NCBI GenBank assembly: GCA_963834685.1
Contig: CAWICW010000032.1
Coordinates: 1 to 64,000, forward strand
DNA: 64,000 bases
Reading direction: 5' to 3'
From: Palsa-504 sp963834685
Lineage (GTDB): Bacteria; Actinomycetota; Actinomycetes; Streptosporangiales; Streptosporangiaceae
Shown in pieces: positions 17,397 to 25,328 of the stretch (positions within the stretch are counted from its first letter, which is position 1; every line of letters begins with the position of its first letter). A program made the position numbers and the translations under genes. The notes beneath the pieces are model-generated. The model searched no databases, was not told the origin of the DNA, and saw only the letters and a program-made list of their open reading frames with translations.

Positions 17397-17448
17397 TGCA
17401 GCCCCGCAGAGGGCCCTACTGGCTCCCGCCCGGTCTGAGGGGCTGCAC
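17396..17448. repeat. Inverted repeat GTGCAGCCCC / GGGGCTGCAC with a 33-nt loop
   Basis: GTGCAGCCCC at 17396-17405 is mirrored by GGGGCTGCAC at 17439-17448. It lies between the convergent MarR and GNAT genes, so it can act as a bidirectional terminator. The identical 10-mers recur joined as a perfect palindrome at 17999-18018, on the other side of the GNAT gene. Confidence 0.8.
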
Positions 17449-17934
17449 CAGGTCACGCTGATACCAGGTGCCTTGCTTACCGCCGAGGTCGGCCGGGTCT
17501 GCCGGGCCGACCGGGATGAACCCAGCCCTGGCCAGCACCTTCTGTGACGCGGTGTTCTCGCGGGAGGTGGCCGCCTTGAGCGTGCGCAGCCCGTATCGCG
17601 CCGCCGCCAGACCGCACAGCTCCCGGACAGCCGCGGTCGCCACGCCGTGCCCAGCGACGTGCTGCGCGACCCGGTAGCCGAGCTTCGCGGACGCGTTCCC
17701 GGAGAAGATCAGGTTGAACCGGCCCAGGACCGAGCCGTCCTCGGCGACGAGCACGTGATAGGCGCTGCCACTGGCCTCCTGATCCTCCAGCAAGGCACTG
17801 TGCAGCTCGGCGAACCGGTCAAAGTACTCATCACCCCGGTCCGAGATATAGGTGGCGAAGTAGGCGCGGTTGGCCAGCTCGAAGGCGAGGACCGCCGGGG
17901 CATGGTCGGCTCGCAGGCGCTGCAACTCTGGCAC
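17416..17934 (-). CDS. GNAT-family N-acetyltransferase, RimJ/RimL-like
   Basis: 172 aa. The fold begins with LQRLRADHAPAVLAFELANR, then the acetyl-CoA-binding core around residues 90-140 (YRVAQHVAGHGVATAAVREL, the V-x-x-x-x-x-G-x-G/A P-loop) and ends with the characteristic ASRENTASQKVLARAGFIPV segment of RimJ/RimL-like enzymes. The target could be a ribosomal protein N-terminus or a small amine; sequence does not tell. The gene is bracketed by copies of the GTGCAGCCCC inverted repeat. Both neighbours are unrelated in function, so it may be an inserted single-gene cassette, which is inference. Confidence 0.85.
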   Translation of the reverse strand: MPELQRLRADHAPAVLAFELANRAYFATYISDRGDEYFDRFAELHSALLEDQEASGSAYHVLVAEDGSVLGRFNLIFSGNASAKLGYRVAQHVAGHGVATAAVRELCGLAAARYGLRTLKAATSRENTASQKVLARAGFIPVGPADPADLGGKQGTWYQRDLVQPLRPGGSQ

Positions 17935-17998
17935 AGCACGACTTTACCCAGATGACGCGCGGAGGTCGCCTGAGTTTCCGCCGGTCAGGCCGGCCATG

Positions 17999-18018
17999 GT
18001 GCAGCCCCGGGGCTGCAC
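17999..18018. repeat. Perfect 20-bp palindrome GTGCAGCCCC-GGGGCTGCAC
   Basis: Lies between the divergently placed GNAT start and the end of the beta-propeller gene, whose TAG stop it touches at 18018. It is the same sequence pair as the inverted repeat at 17396-17448. Confidence 0.8.
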
Positions 18019-19373
18019 TAGCCGACCGGCGACGGAGTCCAGGTCATCCCGCCGTCGAAGGTGAACCAGACCGTGCCGGCCGCCGGATTCGCCGGCAGCG
18101 CGATGCCCTGCGCGTCGGTCGTCATGCCCACGTAACCGAACCCGCCGGCCGGCGGCGGCCCGTCCAGCGTCGCCGCCTGCCACGCCGCGCTTCCCGCGGG
18201 CCGCACGTCGATACCCTGGCCGGTGGCCAGTACGTACGTGCCGGCCGGGCTGACGGCCACCGATGTGGCCAGGCCCGCGGTCGGCCCGGCGCCGGCGTTC
18301 TGCCAGTCGATCCCGCCGTCGGCCGACGTGAAGACCTGCTTGGCCTGCGCTTTCCCCGGGGCGCTTGACGACGCGCAGGTCAGGACCAGGTTCGCCGCGT
18401 TCGCGGCGGCGAGCAGCGCCCCGGTCGGCTGGCCGCCCGCCAGCGGCTGCCCGACCGGGCACGGGATCTGTTTGACCTGCTGCCAGGGCGCGCTGCCGTT
18501 CACCGGTCCGGAGTAGAGCATCCCGCTCGGGGCCAGCAGGTAGCCGCTGGTCCCGGTGAGCACGAGGGACGCGGCCGCTCCGGTCAGCCCCGAGGTCGCG
18601 GGGCCCACCGGGGTCCAGTTACCGGCTGACGCCGGACTCGAGTAAAGGGTGTAACTGGTGCAATCGGCCGCGAACGCCGGTCCGGTCCCGGTGCAGGAGG
18701 CGAACAGCGCGAACGCGCGGCTGCCCACCGTCTCCAGGTCGGTGACCCGCAGCCCGTCGGTGACCACCTGGGTCCAGGTCTGGCCGCCGTCGTGCGTCGC
18801 GTACAGCCCAGGTCCGAACGCCCAGCCGTCCTCGGCATCCAGGAACCGGATCTGGCTCACCCCGGCGGCGCCGTCGGCCGGGCCGGTCAGCGGCGCGGGA
18901 ACCCCGGTCCAGGTCTTCCCGGCGTTATCGGTGCGCGCCACCGAGGTGCAGTACTGCGTGGCGCAGTGGCCCGGGGTTCCGGCCTGGCCGATCACCCAGC
19001 CGGTGTGCGTGCCGATGAACGTGACCGAACTGGGCCGAAAGTTGGCTGGCACGGGCGGGGCGTTCGGGGACACCGGCAAGGACGATGACGACGCGGTGCT
19101 CGCCGCTCCGCTCGCGGACGGCGTCGGCGCGGACGAGCGTCCGTTGGCCACGCCCGAGGCCGTGGTCGGGTTCAGCACGGGCAGGTTGACGATCTGCGGG
19201 ACGGTCACCGCGGCGGCCACGATGACCGCGGCCGCGCCCGCGCCCACGGCCAGCCGGCGGTACTTGCGCCGCCGGGCCCGCCGCTTGATCAGCTCGAAGG
19301 TGCCCGGCGGCGGGGGCAGCGGCTCGATCCGCCCGTCCAGCCAGGAATCAAGGTCGTCGCGCCGGTCAGGCAT
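18018..19373 (-). CDS. Membrane-anchored BNR-repeat beta-propeller protein, partner of an ECF sigma factor
   Basis: 451 aa. Residues 1-36 are a short cytoplasmic domain (DDLDSWLDGRIEPLPPPPGT, then KRRARRRKYRR), residues 38-60 one membrane helix, residues 70-110 a Ser/Thr/Pro/Ala linker, and the rest an extracytoplasmic domain with BNR/sialidase-type blades (DNAGKTWTGVP, THDGGQTWTQV, SADGGIDWQNA, TFDGGMTWTPS). The start overlaps the upstream sigma-factor gene by 8 bp. That coupling plus one membrane span suggests a sensor or anti-sigma role, but no zinc anti-sigma motif is visible. No catalytic sialidase residues are recognised. Confidence 0.8.
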   Translation of the reverse strand: MPDRRDDLDSWLDGRIEPLPPPPGTFELIKRRARRRKYRRLAVGAGAAAVIVAAAVTVPQIVNLPVLNPTTASGVANGRSSAPTPSASGAASTASSSSLPVSPNAPPVPANFRPSSVTFIGTHTGWVIGQAGTPGHCATQYCTSVARTDNAGKTWTGVPAPLTGPADGAAGVSQIRFLDAEDGWAFGPGLYATHDGGQTWTQVVTDGLRVTDLETVGSRAFALFASCTGTGPAFAADCTSYTLYSSPASAGNWTPVGPATSGLTGAAASLVLTGTSGYLLAPSGMLYSGPVNGSAPWQQVKQIPCPVGQPLAGGQPTGALLAAANAANLVLTCASSSAPGKAQAKQVFTSADGGIDWQNAGAGPTAGLATSVAVSPAGTYVLATGQGIDVRPAGSAAWQAATLDGPPPAGGFGYVGMTTDAQGIALPANPAAGTVWFTFDGGMTWTPSPVG

Positions 19374-20010
19374 CGCGTTCCCCCAGCGCGGTCTTCAGCT
19401 TGGCCCGCGCCGCGAACAGGTCGGCCTTGATCGTGCCCTCGGGCCGGTGCAGCAGCGCCGCGACCTCCCGGATCGGGAAGCCGGCGTAGTAGTGCAGCAG
19501 GAACGGGTCGCGCAGCCGCGGCGGCAGCGACTGCAGCAGGTTCCGCACGTCCACGTCCTGGTCCGGGTAGGCCGCGTCGTCCAGGGCCGCGGCCGCGGTG
19601 ACGCTGCGGATGGCCCGCCGCTCGCGTTCGGCCTTGCGCCAGTGGTCGCGTATCAGGTTGGTCGCGATCATATAAAGATAGCTCTGCGGGCTCTCCACCC
19701 GAGTCCACCGGGCCAGCAGCCGGACGAACGCCTCGGCTGCGATCTCGTGCGCGGTGTCCTCGTCATCGACCAGGCGGCGCACCCATCCGGCCAGCTTGGG
19801 ATAGGTGGTCTTGAACAACTCCTCGGCGGCGTCGGTATCGACATCGGAAGCCGCGGCCACCGGATCTCCCTCAATGAGGTTCCCGGCAGGCGACGGGAAC
19901 CGCGCACTATCCCGCCCCGTCCGCCCGTAATGGGCTCCGCCGCCCGGCATGAGTATCATGCCGGGGCCGGTCGGGGCGTCGTCTAGAACGCCCGTGTGAT
20001 ACGGCAACAT
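19366..20010 (-). CDS. RNA polymerase ECF sigma factor
   Basis: Up to 214 aa. Region 2 reads EELFKTTYPKLAGWVRRLVD, then DEDTAHEIAAEAFVRLLARW and SPQSYLYMIATNLIRDHWRK; region 4 reads SLPPRLRDPFLLHYYAGFPI followed by REVAALLHRPEGTIKADLFAARAKL, the sigma-4 helix-turn-helix. The first ~55 residues (glycine/proline rich) are not conserved in the family, so the true start may be an internal codon such as the ATG for MILMPGGG near 19959. The gene overlaps the beta-propeller gene by 8 bp, suggesting that the pair transmits an outside signal. Confidence 0.88.
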   Translation of the reverse strand: MLPYHTGVLDDAPTGPGMILMPGGGAHYGRTGRDSARFPSPAGNLIEGDPVAAASDVDTDAAEELFKTTYPKLAGWVRRLVDDEDTAHEIAAEAFVRLLARWTRVESPQSYLYMIATNLIRDHWRKAERERRAIRSVTAAAALDDAAYPDQDVDVRNLLQSLPPRLRDPFLLHYYAGFPIREVAALLHRPEGTIKADLFAARAKLKTALGERDA

Positions 20011-20189
20011 CTACCACATTTCCTGCTGCGGCCTTTACGGGCCTGGCCCGGGCGCGCCCCCGTGACGTCCGGGCCACCGCAGCACGCGAAGGCTGTCCCC
20101 TGCCTTGCGCTCTTAAGAGACGGCGCAGATGTCTCATCGGTTGCACAGATATTTCTCTTTTTTCCGAACGGATCGTGGTGCGGTGCTTT

Positions 20190-20286
20190 CCCCACTCGCC
20201 TCCGGGCGCTCTTGACCCGCCGCCTTCCCTCGTCGCTCCTTCGTCGCTCCTCAGTCCAGGCGGCGGCGCGCCCTTTGGCTCGCGGG
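20190..20286 (+). repeat. Structured dispersed repeat, copy 1 (candidate RNA element)
   Basis: Nested stems: GGGCGC (20204-20209) with GCGCCC (20268-20273), and inner CCGCCGCC (20217-20224) with GGCGGCGG (20259-20266). The 34-nt loop reads TTCCCTCGTCGCTCCTTCGT and then CGCTCCTCAGTCCA. Copy 2 at 40471-40567 keeps the loop and outer parts but has a completely different, still perfectly paired inner stem. The stem-preserving change in both arms indicates selection on structure, or a mobile element whose inner arms were exchanged. Confidence 0.7.
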
Positions 20287-20333
20287 AGATCCGTCCGCGG
20301 GCGTGCTGTCTGGGGCTCGCCGTGCCTACACTG

Positions 20334-20359
20334 AAGATAGTAGGACGTCCTACTATCTT
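20334..20359. promoter_or_regulatory. Perfect 26-bp palindrome upstream of the mutase gene (candidate operator)
   Basis: AAGATAGTAGGAC (20334-20346) followed directly by GTCCTACTATCTT (20347-20359), no mismatch. It abuts the TTGGAGGG ribosome-binding region, so a dimeric repressor bound here would block transcription start or translation of the mutase gene. It is too symmetric and spacer-free to be an ordinary terminator hairpin. Confidence 0.7.
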
Positions 20360-20368
20360 GGAGGGCTG

Positions 20369-22051
20369 ATGGCCGAACCGGACGCGGGCCGCAGCCGCTG
20401 GCAGCAGCGGTTTGACCAGGCCGCCCGAGCTGGACGGGGCGGGCGGGACGGGGACTTCACCACGCTGTCCGGGCTCGAGGTCGACCCGGTCTACGGGCCG
20501 CCGCCCGGTGCGGTGGTCCCGGACCTGGAGCGGATCGGCTGGCCGGGGGAGTTCCCGTTCACCCGCGGCATCCACGCCACCGGCTACCGGGGCAAGCCGT
20601 GGACGATCCGCCAGTTCTCCGGCTTCGGCAACGCCCGGCAGACCAACGAGCGGTACAAGATGCTGCTGCACGCCGGGGGCGCCGGGCTGTCGGTGGCCTT
20701 CGACATGCCGACCCTGATGGGCCGGGACTCCGATGACCCGCGCTCGCTGGGCGAGGTCGGGCACTGCGGGGTGGCGATCGACACGGCCGCCGACATGGAC
20801 GTGCTGTTCGAGGGCATCGGCCTGGCCGGCACGACCACCTCGATGACGATCAGCGGGCCGGCCGTCCCGGTCTTCTGCATGTACCTGGTCGCGGCCGAAC
20901 GCCAGGGCGCGGACCTGTCCGCGCTCGACGGCACGCTGCAGACCGACATCTTCAAGGAGTACATCGCGCAGAAGGAGTGGCTGTTCCCGCCGCGCCCGCA
21001 CCTGCGGCTCATCGGCGACCTGATGCAGTACTGCGGCGCGAACATCCCCCGCTACAAGCCGTTGTCGGTGTCCGGTTACCACATCAGGGAGGCGGGCTCG
21101 ACCGCCGCGCAGGAGCTCGCCTTCACCCTGGCCGACGGGTTCGGCTACGTGGAGCTGGGCCTGTCCCGCGGCCTCGATATCGAAGCGTTCGCGCCCGGCC
21201 TGTCGTTCTTCTTCGACGCGCACATCGACTTCTTCGAGGAGATCGCGAAGTTCCGTGCCGCCCGGCGGATCTGGGCCCGGTGGCTGCGTGACGTCTACGG
21301 CGCCACGACCGAGCGGGCCCAGTGGCTGCGCTTCCACACCCAGACGGCGGGCGTCTCGCTGACCGCCCAGCAGCCGGACAACAACGTCGTCCGCACCGCG
21401 GTCGAGGCTCTCGCGGCCGTGCTCGGCGGGACCAACTCGCTGCACACCAACGCCCTGGACGAGGTGCTCGCGCTACCGGGCGAGGCCACGGCCGAGACCG
21501 CGCTGCGCACCCAGCAGGTGCTCATGGAAGAGACCGGCGTGACGAACGTGACCGACCCGCTCGGCGGCTCGTGGTACGTGGAGGCGCTGACCGACCGGCT
21601 GGAAGCCGAGGCGGAGGCGATCTTCGCCAAGATCCGCGAGATGAGTCCGGACGGCTCGATGACCGGCGGGATCCTGCACGGTATCGAGAACGGCTGGTTC
21701 ACCGGCGAGATCGCCGAGGCCGCCTTCGCCTACCAGCGGAAGCTGGAGCGGGGCGAGAAGAAGATCGTCGGCGTGAACTGCCACACCGAGACGGTCGCCG
21801 CGCCGCTGGAGATCCTGCGCATCAGCCCCGAGGTGGAGCGCGATCAGGTGGCGCTGCTCGGCCGCCGCCGCGCCCAGCGCGACCAGCACGCGGTCGACGC
21901 GGCCCTCCAAGCCATGGTCGCGGCGGCCCGGACCGACGATAACCTGGTCCCGCCCATGCTCGACGCCGCCCGCGCCGAAGCCACCCTCGGCGAGATCTGC
22001 GGCGCCCTGCGCGCCGAATGGGGCGCCTACGCCGAGCCCGCCGCTTTTTGA
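20369..22051 (+). CDS. Acyl-CoA mutase large subunit, methylmalonyl-CoA mutase family (no B12 domain)
   Basis: 560 aa TIM-barrel subunit of a B12-dependent acyl-CoA mutase. Family blocks include GKPWTIRQFSGFGNARQTNE, GAGLSVAFDMPTLMGRDSDD, GTTTSMTISGPA, GGTNSLHTNALDE and TDPLGGSWYVE. The C-terminal cobalamin-binding domain (DxHxxG) is absent, so a separate small subunit must exist outside the window. In true methylmalonyl-CoA mutase the RQY tyrosine contacts the carboxylate; here it is RQF, as reported for isobutyryl-CoA-type mutases, so the substrate may be isobutyryl-CoA or another acyl-CoA. The ATG at 20369 follows TTGGAGGG. Epimerase and MeaB lie upstream. Confidence 0.88.
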   Translation: MAEPDAGRSRWQQRFDQAARAGRGGRDGDFTTLSGLEVDPVYGPPPGAVVPDLERIGWPGEFPFTRGIHATGYRGKPWTIRQFSGFGNARQTNERYKMLLHAGGAGLSVAFDMPTLMGRDSDDPRSLGEVGHCGVAIDTAADMDVLFEGIGLAGTTTSMTISGPAVPVFCMYLVAAERQGADLSALDGTLQTDIFKEYIAQKEWLFPPRPHLRLIGDLMQYCGANIPRYKPLSVSGYHIREAGSTAAQELAFTLADGFGYVELGLSRGLDIEAFAPGLSFFFDAHIDFFEEIAKFRAARRIWARWLRDVYGATTERAQWLRFHTQTAGVSLTAQQPDNNVVRTAVEALAAVLGGTNSLHTNALDEVLALPGEATAETALRTQQVLMEETGVTNVTDPLGGSWYVEALTDRLEAEAEAIFAKIREMSPDGSMTGGILHGIENGWFTGEIAEAAFAYQRKLERGEKKIVGVNCHTETVAAPLEILRISPEVERDQVALLGRRRAQRDQHAVDAALQAMVAAARTDDNLVPPMLDAARAEATLGEICGALRAEWGAYAEPAAF

Positions 22052-22086
22052 GGGCGCGGCTTTCTGAGGACACCGCCTTCGGAGCC
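22039..22086 (+). repeat. 16-bp tandem repeats spanning the mutase stop codon
   Basis: The TGA at 22049-22051 sits in GCTTTTTGAGGGCG; 16 bp later the related GGCTTTCTGAGGACA carries a second TGA (22065-22067), and a third, more diverged copy (CCGCCTTCGGAGCC) follows at the same spacing. Confidence 0.65.
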
Positions 22087-22161
22087 AGGTACCCGTGGGC
22101 GGGCCCGCCACTGTTGAGCCCTGCGCCCGCACCGCATACTGTTGGACGTGTGGTGGCGCAT

Positions 22162-24729
22162 ATGTTAGAGGTCAGGCTAAATCCAGCGTTCCGCTATGTG
22201 CACGAGCCATTGACCGCGGACGAGGACGTGCTGCCATCGCTCGGCAATGACGCATTCGGCGACGAACTGGCCACGCGCCTTCTGCACTCTCAAGGCGGGG
22301 CGTTCCTGATCTCCGGCTTCCGCGGGGTGGGAAAGACCACGATGGTGCTCCGCGTGATGGATCAGATAAAAGCGGAGGCGGCGAAGACGGGGGACATCGT
22401 GATCCCGGTCTGGCTTAGCGTTGCCCGTTCGACCACCACCCGGCGGTTGCTATTCGCGGTGGTCCGCCGGGTCTTCGAAGAACTGGTTGAAATCTCGGTG
22501 CTGGATCGTCTGTCACCGGAAACCAGGCATGCGCTGCTGGTCGCGTACATGCGCACCTCGCTGTCGTTCAAGGAGACCCAGTCGGAGGCCAGGGAACGGT
22601 CCGCGGGACTGGACGTCGGCGCGAGCAAGGCCGCGCCGATCGTCAACCTGGCCCTGCCGAAGCTGACGATGTCCGCCAAGCGGACCCACGCGCTGGCTAC
22701 CGAAGCGGCGTTTCTCGCCTATTCCGAGACTGATGCCGAATACGATCTGATGCGCATCGTGTCATTGGTGCGTAAGGAATCGCTGGCGCCGCAGGTAAAC
22801 CGCTCCCGCTGGCGCCCGCGGGGGAAACGGCCCGGGACGCCGTCGCAGAGCGCAGGCAGGCTGCGACTGATCATCGTCTTGGACGAAGTAGATAAGCTCA
22901 CCGAGGGAGACAAGGGCCTCGGCCTGATAGAGGACCTGCTCAGCGGGGTCAAGAATGTGCTGACCACATCCGGCGCGCACTTCCTCATCGTGGCCGGACC
23001 TGACCTGCATGATCGCGCGGTGCGGGACACCGCCCGCGGTAACGGCGTCTATGAGAGTGTTTTCGGCTGGCGGATGTACGTCCCGTGCATGTGGGCGGCG
23101 GCCGACCGGCTGGTTACGGATGTCGTCAGGCGGGGTCCGGCCACCATCGTACGCGGCCCGGCAAATTCCGACCAGCTCGAACAATTCATGCAGTACCTGC
23201 GATTCAAAGCCCGGGGAGTTCCACGGCGGCTGCTTCAGGAATTCAACGGCTTCGTGTTCTGGGAGAAAGACTTGCCGGTCCTCAGGATCGACGAGACAGA
23301 TATGCAGCGCGTGGAATTCTATTCCGGCATCGAAGAAATAATGCGCGAATACTTCGAGAGCGGCAGAAACGCTCGCTTGTTCCCGGTGCCGATCGATGAA
23401 GACCGGCGACGGCTAGGGGGATATTACGTTGTCGACTGGGTGCTACGCAGTGATGGCGAGCCATTCAGCGCGGCCGATCTTCTCCTTGAGGGCGAAGACA
23501 CCAACTTTGATCCAATGCTGCGTATATCGCAACGAAGAGTGGTACGGCTGCTCGATCACCTGGCGGACCGAGGGATCCTGGAGGTGGTCCGGGAATTCAA
23601 GGCCGGAGGCACCGTAATCCAGGATGTCGGTGAGTCCGCAGCCAAGGTATACCAGCTCGCGGAGAAGATCCGGCTCAAGCTGTTCGGGCTCGCCGTCCAG
23701 CACGAGGAAGAACGAGTGGCGGAGTATCTGTCGATCTCCGTGATCTCGCCGGTCGAGATGTTCCCGCACGCTCAGCCGGCTGCTGCCGGGCCCCGGAGCT
23801 CCGCCGATATTACCCGGTTCACGGAACCGGCTCCGGTGCTGAGACCGCCGCCGATCAAGGTCCTCAGCGACCGGTACGAGTTGTCTAGGCTGCTCGGCCA
23901 GGGCGGCATGGGCTCGGTATACGCCGGAATGGACCGCCTGACCGGACAGCCGGTCGCCGTCAAGATGCTCCGCTCCTCCTTGACCGATAACCCGCAGGCG
24001 CTGCTTCGGGCGCGCCGGGAAGCTGAACTCGCCATACGGCTCAGGCATCCGCAGCTCGTTCAGACGCTCGACGTAACCGACGACCCTGACGGCAGTCCCG
24101 TCCTGGTCATGGAGCTACTAGACGGCTCGACCTTGACCAACCGAATTCAGGAAACGGGGTGCATGCACGGGTCCGAAGTTGTCGCGGTCGGCAAGCTGCT
24201 CGCGGAGGCCCTGGATTACCTGGCTAGCGAAGGCATAGCGCGCATCGACCTCAAGCCCTCGAACATCATGATCCAGCCCGCGCGCGGGCCGGTGATCATC
24301 GACCTCGGAGTGGCGCGGGATCTGGAAGCGACGAACCTTACTGGCGCTCGCAGCATCGTTGGGACACCCATGTATATGGCGCCAGAACTACTGACCGGAA
24401 ACAAGCCCGATCCCCGGGTGGACGTCTATTCGCTCGGCCTCGTCCTGTATTACTGTCTCGTCGGCCGTAACCCGTGGGAGCATCTCGACGAGGTGGTGAG
24501 GATCATGTGGGCGATCCTCAATGAGGGGATAGATTTCTCTGTCCTGCATGTTTCGGCAGACCTTAGGCAGGTCATAGCGCGCGCCACCGACCGCGGACCC
24601 GGCAACCGTTTCCAGACCGCTGCCGACATGCGGGCCGCGCTCATGGCCACCCCGGAATGGCGTACGCGGCTGGACGCGACGATTACCCATCCCGACATGA
24701 AGCTGGATCTTGATGCCGACCTGAAGTAG
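22162..24729 (+). CDS. Fusion of a P-loop (AAA/ORC-like) ATPase and a C-terminal non-RD Ser/Thr protein kinase
   Basis: 855 aa from ATG 22162. Residues about 30-330 are a P-loop ATPase: Walker A GFRGVGKTT (52-60), Walker B LIIVLDEVDKL with D241/E242, and a sensor-like LIVAGPD strand. Residues about 430-530 resemble a winged-helix segment (RISQRRVVRLLDHLADRGIL). A linker leads to a complete kinase domain from about residue 571: glycine loop GQGGMGSVY, VAVKM (K601), catalytic RIDLKPSNIM (D696, N701), DLG (D714) and GTPMYMAPE. The residue before the catalytic Asp is Ile, not Arg, so it is a non-RD kinase. Codons ending in A/T are commoner than in neighbours. No membrane segment is seen. Substrate and trigger are unknown. 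Confidence 0.88.
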   Translation: MLEVRLNPAFRYVHEPLTADEDVLPSLGNDAFGDELATRLLHSQGGAFLISGFRGVGKTTMVLRVMDQIKAEAAKTGDIVIPVWLSVARSTTTRRLLFAVVRRVFEELVEISVLDRLSPETRHALLVAYMRTSLSFKETQSEARERSAGLDVGASKAAPIVNLALPKLTMSAKRTHALATEAAFLAYSETDAEYDLMRIVSLVRKESLAPQVNRSRWRPRGKRPGTPSQSAGRLRLIIVLDEVDKLTEGDKGLGLIEDLLSGVKNVLTTSGAHFLIVAGPDLHDRAVRDTARGNGVYESVFGWRMYVPCMWAAADRLVTDVVRRGPATIVRGPANSDQLEQFMQYLRFKARGVPRRLLQEFNGFVFWEKDLPVLRIDETDMQRVEFYSGIEEIMREYFESGRNARLFPVPIDEDRRRLGGYYVVDWVLRSDGEPFSAADLLLEGEDTNFDPMLRISQRRVVRLLDHLADRGILEVVREFKAGGTVIQDVGESAAKVYQLAEKIRLKLFGLAVQHEEERVAEYLSISVISPVEMFPHAQPAAAGPRSSADITRFTEPAPVLRPPPIKVLSDRYELSRLLGQGGMGSVYAGMDRLTGQPVAVKMLRSSLTDNPQALLRARREAELAIRLRHPQLVQTLDVTDDPDGSPVLVMELLDGSTLTNRIQETGCMHGSEVVAVGKLLAEALDYLASEGIARIDLKPSNIMIQPARGPVIIDLGVARDLEATNLTGARSIVGTPMYMAPELLTGNKPDPRVDVYSLGLVLYYCLVGRNPWEHLDEVVRIMWAILNEGIDFSVLHVSADLRQVIARATDRGPGNRFQTAADMRAALMATPEWRTRLDATITHPDMKLDLDADLK

Positions 24730-24935
24730 GCCGTGCACCCCCGCCCAGCCCTGCCGTGCACCTCAGCGCCCGTGTCCCGCGCCGATGCACTCTCAGGAAC
24801 ATCGCTGTCCCCGCTGACATGATCCGCACCAGCCCTCGGATCCCCCAGCCGAGGTGGAAGCTTTCTTCAGTGGAGGATTCGGGTTTGGTGAAGAGATTTA
24901 CCCGGCCGGGTATAAGTCTTCGTGATCATGAAAAC
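24730..24935. other. Intergenic region after the ATPase-kinase gene
   Basis: 206 bp, less GC-rich than the surroundings, between convergent genes. It contains TTCGTGATCATGAAAA (near 24918-24933), closely similar to TTCGCGATCATGAAAA at 54398-54413. No gene or clear terminator was recognised. Confidence 0.5.
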
Positions 24936-25328
24936 CTAGCTGGGAGAGGCGACCGGGAGTCCGGCGTCGGCGGCCGCAGCTAGCAGGCGCTCGTCGTAGG
25001 CGACGAAGGCGGTCAGGTCCCGCTTCAGCGCCAGGGCGGCGGCCAGGTGAATGGCGTGCGCCGCGCAGAGGGCCTGCGGCGGCAGCGTGGCCGAGTTGTC
25101 GAGCACGTCGGCGGTCAGCGTCACCCGCGCGATGCGCTTGAGCACGCGGTAGCTGCGCGGCAGCGCGCCGGGCTCGGCGCGCCAGACCGAGCGCGGCACC
25201 TCGGCCCGGTGCAGCGCGCTGGAGACCAGCGGCTGGCCGGACCGCTCGGCCAGCCAGCGGGCCAGCGCGGCCGACTCGGGCTCGGTCAGGGCCAGCTTGA
25301 CCAGGGCCGAGGAATCGAGGTAGATCAC
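24936..25328 (-). CDS. vapC: PIN-domain toxin, VapC family
   Basis: 130 aa. The PIN-domain acidic residues are in MIYLDSSALVKLALTEPES (first Asp and the Glu-containing helix), VSSALHRAEVPRSVWR (Glu) and the late AAHAIHLAAALAL...FVAYDERLLAAA (Asp). VapC toxins are Mg-dependent ribonucleases, usually cutting tRNA or rRNA. Its start overlaps the stop of the antitoxin gene by 4 bp (ATGA), the standard antitoxin-first arrangement. It converges with the ATPase-kinase gene. Confidence 0.9.
   Translation of the reverse strand: MIYLDSSALVKLALTEPESAALARWLAERSGQPLVSSALHRAEVPRSVWRAEPGALPRSYRVLKRIARVTLTADVLDNSATLPPQALCAAHAIHLAAALALKRDLTAFVAYDERLLAAAADAGLPVASPS

Larger units (their letters stand above)
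20011..20368. other. Intergenic region: AT-rich divergent promoters, structured repeat copy 1, mutase operator
   Basis: 358 bp without a convincing gene. The first ~150 bp hold the leftward sigma-factor promoter zone and an AT-rich patch (20140-20170). 20190-20286 is copy 1 of the structured repeat element. 20334-20359 is a perfect palindrome immediately before the mutase ribosome-binding site. Confidence 0.7.
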
